A stretch of DNA of 51,930 bases from Anaerolinea sp. (GTDB lineage Bacteria; Chloroflexota; Anaerolineae; Anaerolineales; Anaerolineaceae), in NCBI GenBank assembly GCA_013824865.1, contig PNON01000010.1:1-51930 (forward strand), written 5' to 3'. Position 1 is the first letter of the stretch. Each line of letters opens with the position of its first letter. The notes below the pieces were generated by a model. The model saw only the letters and a list, made by a program, of their open reading frames with translations. It did not search any database and was not told where the DNA came from. The translations under genes and the position numbers were made by a program. Positions 45,401-51,930 of this stretch are shown here, piece by piece.

Positions 45401-45620
45401 GCGGGTCAGAGACATCGAAGCTACATCGGCTCAGTGGCGGTTTGGCGGAGCGCCACCAGATACCAACCATACCCGCATCATCGACCTTTTCTGGCCGGTG
45501 GATCAGGCGGGCACCCAGGAAGCGCTGCTTTCCACCTACCCAGCTTCTCAACAGCCGGTGGGGCAACTCACTATAGCGGACTTCCCTATGATTGATATGC
45601 TGTTTGCTTCCAGTAAATAA
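42453..45620 (+). CDS. Secreted GH57 glycoside hydrolase lipoprotein
   Basis: This 1055-residue enzyme has lipobox LLLSAC and a GH57 catalytic domain from about residue 50 to 600. Conserved regions seen: WHQHQPLY (region 1), ITTPYAHPILPL (region 2), MWPGEGAVAQE with the predicted nucleophile E322 (region 3), and SIILDGENAWEYY with the predicted acid/base D446 (region 4). The C-terminal 430 residues hold two beta-rich modules; the last (about 810-1050) resembles the glucodextranase C-terminal domain family. GH57 enzymes act on alpha-1,4 or alpha-1,6 glucans (amylopullulanase, amylase). Anchored outside the cell, it would supply maltodextrins to the upstream transporter. AGGAGG lies just before ATG 42453. 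Confidence 0.92.
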   Translation: MMKHHFVSNIIIMLALLLSACTPSIPISQSEVNIETPATNSQVPAREVDEEDVLYLNLTWHQHQPLYYKDDMGVYTRPWVRVHATKDYYDMAATVEKYPNVHVTFNLTPVLIRQLDDFTINSARDYYWVLSEKSVSELTFEEKDFILRRFFDANWDHVIKQHPGYAALLNKRAGITEENIQAALSSFTEQDFRDLQIWFNLAWMDPDLLSVDPLLALVEKDHGFAEADKVILFKEVKRIMAEVIPVHRRMLESGQIEVITTPYAHPILPLIYDTNLAKIGNPDAEMPERFSYVQDVMTHLDRSVEVYRDHFGKAPTGMWPGEGAVAQEIVPFVSKAGYQWMASGEQVLANSLGIGAFTRDSNDTVLEADALYRPYVVSGPADGPVQGEPVVMVFRDLLISDKLGFTYSGTPGEEAAANFMERMENIRAELKKEGATGPHLVSIILDGENAWEYYDNDGKEFLNALYRKLNESKTVKTITVTEYMQKFPEQNTLDTLFPGAWFSANYDTWIGEHEETLGWEYLRRVRKDLAQYDFYKKKTTSSPEALAEALDYMYLAEGSDWFWWYGADQDSGNDAYFDQGFRALLAKVYEALGEPVPEFVKVPIIPAKDTAASTPFKGVFTPVIDGTLAEGEWDNASSFLVQGGSQARSEDVTSAIYFGMDKTNGYIRVDLKDDVTALADGKLGIYLSSPRLQASSGVTINSEGKSEPTILGFGAVLLVEVDLATGKTVHCTPAGNIWKPTGELETVKSAGNVTEISFPLSLLGEVETGDDIRFRVVASSAQRDLQVVPADGPGKVAMPDISTLTTILEIEDPAGDDYGPGSYTYPTDGVFVDAAFDMTSLKIGYDKKNVVFQIGIAGKINNPWSGGAGISLQTIDVYVDQDPGAGTGASLLLPGRNAALKEGYGWDVAVWAESWTPQVVKPDMETKEPKQVSASSYKIITDSANSTITLRVPRGLFADTDPSTWSFAVLMLSQDGYPANGVWRVRDIEATSAQWRFGGAPPDTNHTRIIDLFWPVDQAGTQEALLSTYPASQQPVGQLTIADFPMIDMLFASSK

Positions 45621-45639
45621 GAATACTGGTTATCCAATT

Positions 45640-45684
45640 AAGCGGGATGGCAACGAAAAAGATTGCCATCCCGCTTATTATATA
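45640..45684 (+). terminator. Intrinsic terminator after the GH57 gene
   Basis: A perfect 14-bp stem AAGCGGGATGGCAA/TTGCCATCCCGCTT with a 9-base loop is followed by ATTATATATTTT. Confidence 0.9.
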
Positions 45685-45731
45685 TTTTGGTATTATTTTC
45701 CATTTTCCTAAACTATGCACTCATAAAAATA

Positions 45732-45848
45732 GAGGGTGTTGAAAAACGAGTTTCGCGAGAAGAAAATCATATCTAGCCACCACATATGGTAGTTTTCGAT
45801 AATAAATGCGCGAAATGATCTTGAAATTCTGACTTTTTCAACACCCTC
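45732..45848. mobile_element. 117-bp MITE-like element
   Basis: The ends are perfect 15-bp inverted repeats, GAGGGTGTTGAAAAA and its complement. A second, inner pair TTTCGCG (45751-45757)/CGCGAAA (45809-45815) lies inside. It has no coding capacity, lies in a gap between genes and has A-rich sequence on both sides, so a short target duplication is possible but not clear. The parental transposase is not in the window. Confidence 0.6.
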
Positions 45849-46059
45849 AAAAAATAATACTTGGGTGGGTATTCAAAACTCTAACGCAACTAATGTTAAC
45901 CTGGGGGGTTTGTAAGAAATAGACAGGCAAAAGATTCCCCATTTAATGGGACTATTTATTTCATAAAAATATTCACATTTCCGAAAAACATTATACGTAA
46001 AAACGGAAATTTATTAAGCAAACATTTTTGATAATTTTTAGGATGAAGGGACCACTAAC

Positions 46060-49000
46060 ATGACCGCAAATAGAGCTATAGCAATTGTAGGTATGGGGGC
46101 AATCCTTCCGGATGCATTCAATGTGCCGGCATTTTGGGAGAATATTTCAAACAAAAAATATTCGATCACAGATGTACCCGCTGATCGCTGGAATGTGGCA
46201 AATTACTTTGACCCTGATCCCGCTGTTCTAGATAAGACATACACCAAGATTGGTGCGTATGTCAAAGGCTATCAACTGGACGCTTTCAAGCTGGGATTAC
46301 CGATTCCGCCAAAAGTGATGGTGATGATGGATTTTACCCAGCAGTGGGCCATCGCGGCCAGCAGTCAGGCTTTGGTAGATTATGGATACCCCGGTCGGCC
46401 ATTGGATCCTGAGCGGGTGGCGGTGATCTTTGGTAATTCGAATGCAGGTGAGAGTCACTATATATCCACGCTACGCATCCACGCACCTGAATACCTGGAT
46501 ATATTGAAGTCCATTCCAAATTTTCAGCAGCTCCCGCAGGAGATTCAAAAATCGCTTCTGGATGGATTGATATCCGGTATCCGCGCCAAAATACCCAACA
46601 TTACGGAAGATACCATGCCGGGCGAGCTTTCCAATATCATCGCCGGGCGCGTGGCAAATGTGTTCAACTTTACCGGTCCCAATTTCATCACGGATGCTGC
46701 CTGTGCTTCATCATTGGCAGCCTTGCAGGCTGCTGTGGATGGATTGGAAAACCATAAATTCGATGCTGTCTTGACTGGTGGCATCGATCACAGCATGGGA
46801 CCAGAGTCTTATGTCAAGTTCTGCAAGATTGGAGCGCTTTCGGTTGATGGTTCGCGGCCTTACGCGGATGGCGCAAATGGCTTTGTCATGGGAGAGGGTG
46901 CAGTGGTCTATCTACTCAAGCGGTTGGAAGACGCAGAATCCGCAGGCGATAATATCTACGCGGTGGTTCGCGGGATTGGTGGAAGTTCAGATGGCAAAGG
47001 TAAAGGCATCACCGCACCCAATCCCCTGGGTCAGCAGCGGGCCATCGAAAGAGCCTGGAAAGATGCCGGGTTATCACCCGCCACTGCTGGCTTAATCGAG
47101 GGGCATGGAACCTCCACCAGGGTGGGTGATGTTACTGAAGTCTCCAGTCTCAATGCTGTCTTTTCACCTTACGGGCTAAAACAGGGGACAGTCGCTCTGG
47201 GTTCGGTAAAATCCAACATCGGCCATTTAAAAAGCGCTGCTGGTGCAGCCGGGGTATTAAAAACCACCCTGGCGCTGCATCATAAAACCCTCCCGGCAAG
47301 CGTAAATTTTGAACGTCCCAATCCCAATATTGATTTTAACAACATGCCATTTTACGTGAACACGCAAACCCAGCCTTGGGAAGTGAACCAGGGTGAAGTT
47401 CGGCGCGCTGGAATCAGTTCATTTGGTTTCGGCGGTACCAATTTCCATGCGGTAATGGAAGAATACCGCCCCGGGATGCTTGAACAGAAAAACGCGATAT
47501 TCTCCATGCCTCAACCGGCTGCAGCACAGGTGAACTCGGAGCTAGCTACTTCAGCAACGATTCGGGTCGAATCGTCAGTGCCTTCCACTTCGGATATCAA
47601 TGTTTCCGCCCCGGCAAGCATGAATTTGGCAGAGATTCAAAAATTTGTCCTTTCTGCAGTGAGTGAGAAAACCGGATACCCGCCAGAAATGTTGGACCTG
47701 GAGTTGGATCTGGAAGCTGACCTGGGGGTGGATACTGTAAAGCAGGCTGAGTTATTTGCCACCATCCGTTCCCACTATGGAATTGCCAGGCGGGAAGATC
47801 TTCGCCTATCTGATTACAACACTCTGACAAAAGTGATTGGCTTTATGGCAGACGCACTTTCCGACGGTGTGGGTGTGCCTATTGCTGCATCTGAAAAAAT
47901 AGCGGTCAGTGTTGTTCCACTGACTGTTGCTACTTCACAACCTGTACTTTTGCAATCAGGACCTGCGCCCTACCAGGGATTGTTCTTTGCCTCAGCGGAC
48001 ACACGTGAAGGGTTGAAAGCAGAGTTGGCAGAAGCCATAACCCGGATCAAAGCTGGCAACACACCACCTTCTGTCTGTCCATCAGTTGACCAGGTAGCGA
48101 AAAACGAACGCCTGGCAATCGATTATGTGGATATGGTGGAATTAACCAAACGCTGCGAGAAAGCCCTGTCTGCGTTAGATGCGGATGCTCAAAACGCCTG
48201 GCAGGCTTTACAGGGGCAGGGCATTTACAGAGGCAGTGGACAGGCTGGCAAAGTGGTCTTTATGTTCCCAGGGCAAGGCTCACAATATGTCAATATGCTC
48301 AAAGACCTCTATGCAACCGAATCCGTGGTTAAGGCTACTTTTGATGAAGCTGATCGGGTAATGACACCCATACTAGGCAGATCATTGACTTCCTTTATCT
48401 ATGTGGATGGCGATGAAGCTGCCCTGGCGCAGGCAGAAAAAGACCTAAAAAATACTGCCATCACCCAGCCAGCCATGCTGACAGCAAATGTTGCGTTATT
48501 GCGGGTAATGGAGAAATATGGTTTCGTACCGGATATGGTTATAGGGCATAGTCTGGGTGAGTATGCTGCCCTGGTGGCAGCGGGTGTGCTTAGCTTTCCT
48601 GAAGCCCTGGAAGTAGTGAGCGCGCGCGGCCAGGAAATGACCCGCTTGAAAATGGAAGATAATGGCTGCATGGCTGCTGTGTCTGCCCCATTGGAAAAAG
48701 TGGAAGCTGTGGTGAAATCCATCAACGGCTACGTGGTCATTGCCAATATCAACAGCCCGGTGCAGTCAGTTATCGGTGGTGCAACATCAGCCATTGATGA
48801 AGCGGTGGCAAAGTTTACTGCTGAAGGATTCCAGGCAGTCAAAATCCCCGTCTCTCATGCTTTTCATACAAAGATTGTTGCACCTGCCAGCGAACCGCTG
48901 ATGAACGTCATTGCACGCATGAATATCCAGAAGCCCAAACTACCGATTATTGCGAATGTAACCGGCGAGGTGTACCCGGACTCCCGCGAGGAGATCATCA

Positions 49001-51930
49001 ACATTCTAGGCGCGCAGGTTGCTTCCCCTGTCCAGTTTGTGAAAAGCATGAAAACCCTCTACGAACTGGGTGCGCGAGCCTTCGTTGAAGTAGGTCCGAA
49101 GCGCGTGCTGAATGCCTTGGCTGCAGACAATCAGAAGGACAAACCGGGTGTTTCCCTGCTCTCCACCAACCATCCCCGAAAAGGCGGGAAAGCCAGCTTC
49201 AATGAAGCTTTATGTGGATTATTTGCCAGTGGAATTGGTGGCGTGGTTGCCACTCCACCAACTATACCTGTAGACATTGTGGAACCAATTTCCGACAGTT
49301 CACCAGTTTTCACAAATAAGAATGAATTTCAGGTGGTGGATGGCCGTTTACCTTTAACGGGGTCAGTAGTGGTGACTGGTGTCGGGCTTGGCTTGCCTGG
49401 GAAAGGCGGCAGTGTCTTTGATGACCGGAATATTGAAAGCATTCTGCGTGGCGATATGCGCATTGAAGCTTTTTCAGATAAGGACCGCAAAGCGATGGTC
49501 AACATGAAGGTGACCCGTCTCGTCAAGAGCGAAGCCGGGGCAGTGATGGAGGAAATAAACAACATTGACCAGACGATCAAATTTGCAGGTCAAAGAGGTT
49601 CTTTTGATCTCTTGAATGACTTTGGCGTTCCGGAGGAACGGATTGGATCTTTGGATATCTCTTCACAGTTGGCCATTGGGGCTGGCATCGAAGCCATGCG
49701 TGATGCTGGTATTCCGCTGGTGATGAATTATAAACGCACTAGCAGGGGTACCTACCTACCCGACCGCTGGAAGCTTCCAGAATCAATGCAAGACGAGACA
49801 GGTGTCATCTTCTGTTCCGCTTTCCCTGGCCTGGATAGGATGGCTGAAGAGAGCGATCGATTTGGTCAGCATCAGGTTCTCTCTGGTCAATTGGACGAGC
49901 TATATACGCTAATCCACCAATTCAGTTTATCCGGATCTCCCCAGGTAATCTCTGCCCTTGAGCAGCGCGCCATCGAGTTGAAATCCGAGATTGCAAAGCT
50001 AAATTATCAATTCGATCGCCGTTTTATCTTTCGAGTTCTCTCCATGGGACATTCCCAGTTTGCTGAGTATATCGGCGCCCGGGGGCCGAACACACACGTG
50101 AATGCTGCCTGTGCAACCACTACGCATGCAGTGTCCATAGCTGAAGACTGGATTCGGGCTGGTCGCTGCCGGCGGGTGATCATCATTGCAGGTGATGATG
50201 TGACCAATCCCAATCTGGTGCAATGGATCGGCACCAGTATGTTTGCAAGTGGCGCAGCTACAACTGAAGGTGATTTAACAATGGCTGCACTGCCTTTTGA
50301 CAAGCGTCGGAATGGCATGATCATGGGCATGGGTGCGGCAGCACTGGTGGTCGAAAGTGAAGATGCCGCCCGTGAGCGTGGTGTAAGAGGAATTTGTGAG
50401 ATCGTATCCAGTGTAATCGCCAATTCAGCATTTCATGGCACCCGGTTGGATGTGAAACATGTCAGCCAGGTGATGGAAAGGCTTCTATTGGTTGCTGAGA
50501 ATCGCTTCGGTATAGACCGAAAGGATTTCGCTCCAAATACTGCATTCATTTCCCATGAGACCTATACACCTGCGCGTGGCGGAAGTGCGTCAGCTGAGAT
50601 TCACGCCTTGCGCAACAATTTCGCGAGCGAAGCGAATAAAGTCATTATTGCTAACACTAAGGGTTTCACCGGGCACTCAATGGGTGTTGGTATTGAAGAT
50701 GTGGTGGCCGTAAAAATCCTGGAAACTGGGATTGTTCCTCCGATTGCACATATACATGACAATTTTGAACCAGACCCGGAATTAGGAGACCTGAATCTTT
50801 CCAAAGGTGGTGAATATAACCCGCAGTTTGCTTTAAGGTTGGGGGCAGGTTTTGGCTCACAAATTGCGATGACCTTATACCGCAAAATCGATGGAATTGG
50901 ACAGAGGATAAATTCAACACAACACAGCCAGTGGTTGACAGCAGTTGCAGGTTACATCAGTACGGAGCTCGAAGTTGAAAAACGAACCTTGCGGGTCAAA
51001 AATCAGGGTGAACCAGTCGTAAGCCCGGCAGTTTCCACTTGGGAATATGGGCAGGGTCCGACCCTGTGGGCGACTCAACCTGAAAAAGCTGCTTCGGAGA
51101 AGCTGGTTGCGCCCGTGAAACTGGAGGCTGTTTCTTTGGCTGCGCCTACTGTAAATACGGTGAAGCAAACAACCATAGCCAAACAAGCTGTTGCAGGCGC
51201 ACAAGCCGCTGATATCCAGACGTATGTACTTTCAGCTGTAAGCGAAAAGACAGGTTACCCGCCGGAAATGCTCGACCTGGAATTGGACCTGGAAGCTGAT
51301 CTGGGCATTGACACCGTCAAACAGGCGGAGCTGTTCGCTGCCATCCGAACCCATTATGATATTCCGCGGCGTGAAGATCTGCGGTTGGCGGAATACAATA
51401 CCCTGACCAAGGTGATTGGTTTCGTGGTGGAAAATCTCAATCCAACTGGAGAACCAATAAACCAGGGAGTATCTATTATCCAGACAACCCAAGTGCCTGA
51501 ACACCTGGCGACTAATTCAAGCTCGATAAATCAGGACGAGATCAAAACCTTCGTGCTGTCAGTTGTAAGCGAAAAGACAGGGTATCCAATTGAGATGCTG
51601 GACCTGGAACTGGACCTCGAAGCTGATCTGGGTATTGACACTGTCAAGCAGGCGGAGTTGTTCGCTGCCATTCGCACCCATCACAACATACCACGCCGGG
51701 AAGATCTACGGCTGGCTGATTACAATACTTTGACCAAGGTAATCGGTTTCGTTGTTGAGAATCTCAATCCAACGGCTGAAACAACAACTCCAACAACTGC
51801 CACACCCCAGACAGCATCCGCTGATATACCAATGAATACGCCAACTGGCTCAGCAAGCCAGGACGAGATCAAAGCCCATGTGCTTTCGGTTGTCAGCGAA
51901 AAGACGGGTTACCCACCTGAGATGCTGGAC
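46060..51930 (+). CDS. PfaA/type I PKS-like multidomain synthase, 5' part (runs off the window)
   Basis: The frame is open from ATG 46060 to the last base, at least 1956 residues. Domains in order: ketosynthase (about 1-460; C215 in DAACASS, His in EGHGTST and SNIGHLKSAAG); carrier domain (about 525-605); acyltransferase (about 730-1025; GHSLGE with S831); a second ketosynthase-type domain (about 1095-1615; C1351 in NAACATTTHA, His in TGHSMGVG); then carrier domains 2 and 3 (about 1718-1795 and 1827-1905) and the start of a fourth. The arrangement resembles the PfaA subunit of polyunsaturated fatty acid synthases and related giant beta-ketoacyl synthases; reducing domains would be expected beyond the window. 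Every carrier domain reads LG[VI]DTVKQAE, with Thr (T559, T1752, T1861) in place of the usual phosphopantetheine Ser. The product (lipid, hydrocarbon or polyketide) cannot be told. Confidence 0.9.
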   Translation, partial: MTANRAIAIVGMGAILPDAFNVPAFWENISNKKYSITDVPADRWNVANYFDPDPAVLDKTYTKIGAYVKGYQLDAFKLGLPIPPKVMVMMDFTQQWAIAASSQALVDYGYPGRPLDPERVAVIFGNSNAGESHYISTLRIHAPEYLDILKSIPNFQQLPQEIQKSLLDGLISGIRAKIPNITEDTMPGELSNIIAGRVANVFNFTGPNFITDAACASSLAALQAAVDGLENHKFDAVLTGGIDHSMGPESYVKFCKIGALSVDGSRPYADGANGFVMGEGAVVYLLKRLEDAESAGDNIYAVVRGIGGSSDGKGKGITAPNPLGQQRAIERAWKDAGLSPATAGLIEGHGTSTRVGDVTEVSSLNAVFSPYGLKQGTVALGSVKSNIGHLKSAAGAAGVLKTTLALHHKTLPASVNFERPNPNIDFNNMPFYVNTQTQPWEVNQGEVRRAGISSFGFGGTNFHAVMEEYRPGMLEQKNAIFSMPQPAAAQVNSELATSATIRVESSVPSTSDINVSAPASMNLAEIQKFVLSAVSEKTGYPPEMLDLELDLEADLGVDTVKQAELFATIRSHYGIARREDLRLSDYNTLTKVIGFMADALSDGVGVPIAASEKIAVSVVPLTVATSQPVLLQSGPAPYQGLFFASADTREGLKAELAEAITRIKAGNTPPSVCPSVDQVAKNERLAIDYVDMVELTKRCEKALSALDADAQNAWQALQGQGIYRGSGQAGKVVFMFPGQGSQYVNMLKDLYATESVVKATFDEADRVMTPILGRSLTSFIYVDGDEAALAQAEKDLKNTAITQPAMLTANVALLRVMEKYGFVPDMVIGHSLGEYAALVAAGVLSFPEALEVVSARGQEMTRLKMEDNGCMAAVSAPLEKVEAVVKSINGYVVIANINSPVQSVIGGATSAIDEAVAKFTAEGFQAVKIPVSHAFHTKIVAPASEPLMNVIARMNIQKPKLPIIANVTGEVYPDSREEIINILGAQVASPVQFVKSMKTLYELGARAFVEVGPKRVLNALAADNQKDKPGVSLLSTNHPRKGGKASFNEALCGLFASGIGGVVATPPTIPVDIVEPISDSSPVFTNKNEFQVVDGRLPLTGSVVVTGVGLGLPGKGGSVFDDRNIESILRGDMRIEAFSDKDRKAMVNMKVTRLVKSEAGAVMEEINNIDQTIKFAGQRGSFDLLNDFGVPEERIGSLDISSQLAIGAGIEAMRDAGIPLVMNYKRTSRGTYLPDRWKLPESMQDETGVIFCSAFPGLDRMAEESDRFGQHQVLSGQLDELYTLIHQFSLSGSPQVISALEQRAIELKSEIAKLNYQFDRRFIFRVLSMGHSQFAEYIGARGPNTHVNAACATTTHAVSIAEDWIRAGRCRRVIIIAGDDVTNPNLVQWIGTSMFASGAATTEGDLTMAALPFDKRRNGMIMGMGAAALVVESEDAARERGVRGICEIVSSVIANSAFHGTRLDVKHVSQVMERLLLVAENRFGIDRKDFAPNTAFISHETYTPARGGSASAEIHALRNNFASEANKVIIANTKGFTGHSMGVGIEDVVAVKILETGIVPPIAHIHDNFEPDPELGDLNLSKGGEYNPQFALRLGAGFGSQIAMTLYRKIDGIGQRINSTQHSQWLTAVAGYISTELEVEKRTLRVKNQGEPVVSPAVSTWEYGQGPTLWATQPEKAASEKLVAPVKLEAVSLAAPTVNTVKQTTIAKQAVAGAQAADIQTYVLSAVSEKTGYPPEMLDLELDLEADLGIDTVKQAELFAAIRTHYDIPRREDLRLAEYNTLTKVIGFVVENLNPTGEPINQGVSIIQTTQVPEHLATNSSSINQDEIKTFVLSVVSEKTGYPIEMLDLELDLEADLGIDTVKQAELFAAIRTHHNIPRREDLRLADYNTLTKVIGFVVENLNPTAETTTPTTATPQTASADIPMNTPTGSASQDEIKAHVLSVVSEKTGYPPEMLD
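51214..51930 (+). repeat. Tandem carrier-domain repeats with exact 327-bp period
   Basis: Equivalent codons of carrier domains 2, 3 and 4 start at 51214, 51541 and 51868, each 327 bases (109 codons) apart, linkers included. The encoded domains are nearly identical (SEKTGYPPEMLDLELDLEAD and the DTVKQAELFAAIRTH stretch), so they arose by recent in-frame duplication. The array continues past the end of the window. Confidence 0.85.

Noticed and set aside
1-51930. CRISPR array
   Set aside because: No set of regularly spaced short direct repeats is present; the only regular repeats are carrier-domain coding repeats at the right end.

Overview
The window looks like chromosomal DNA of a bacterium of the phylum Chloroflexota, most likely class Anaerolineae. 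This is inferred from gene content: Thr/Pro-rich lipoproteins with LysM and M23 domains, a large beta-ketoacyl synthase with repeated carrier domains, a secreted GH57 enzyme beside a sugar ABC transporter, and split class I fumarase. No rRNA or other decisive marker is present. Most of the window has ordinary mid-GC coding sequence. The stretch from about 19.08 to 26.08 kb is visibly AT-rich and foreign.

Layout. 0.3-4.6 kb: a membrane-bound sensor with an HD-GYP domain (predicted c-di-GMP hydrolase), then a strong promoter, two tandem c-di-GMP-I riboswitch aptamers and a secreted sortase-like protein. 4.7-11 kb (+ strand): membrane protein, selA, M24 peptidase, tsaD, ECF sigma factor, zinc-finger anti-sigma, zinc ribbon, a two-domain thioredoxin-fold protein whose second redox motif is interrupted by an in-frame UGA (a probable selenoprotein) and an OsmC-type protein. 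11-18.9 kb (- strand): an AAC(3)-like acetyltransferase, three paralogous LysM/M23 lipoproteins, a HIT protein and two polysaccharide deacetylases, largely an envelope-remodelling cluster.

19.0-26.1 kb: an intact tRNA-Pro(CGG) followed by a 7-kb island bounded by 38-bp direct repeats of the tRNA 3' end. The island carries a TIR-like protein, a tyrosine recombinase with a damaged start, a PD-(D/E)XK-like protein and four unrecognised genes. Two decayed copies of the attachment site lie inside it and divide the cargo into three cassettes. This looks like repeated capture of probable defence cargo at one tRNA gene.

26.2-36.5 kb: an ABC exporter, malic enzyme, two-subunit fumarate hydratase, an ACR3 arsenite transporter, then on the - strand a permease, small thioredoxin and ArsR regulator, then tRNA-Gln(CTG) directly in front of glnS. 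36.5-45.6 kb: an SDR epimerase, then a LacI regulator with a visible promoter/operator, a maltose-type ABC transporter (binding protein and two permeases) and a large secreted GH57 enzyme, forming an alpha-glucan use locus. 45.7 kb: a 117-bp MITE-like inverted-repeat element. 46.06 kb to the end: the 5' part of a giant PfaA/PKS-like synthase (KS-ACP-AT-KS-ACP-ACP-ACP...), which runs off the window.

The most notable signals are the probable selenocysteine redox protein 4 kb from selA, the tandem riboswitches controlling a sortase-like enzyme, the cassette array at tRNA-Pro, and carrier domains that all have Thr where the phosphopantetheine Ser is expected.
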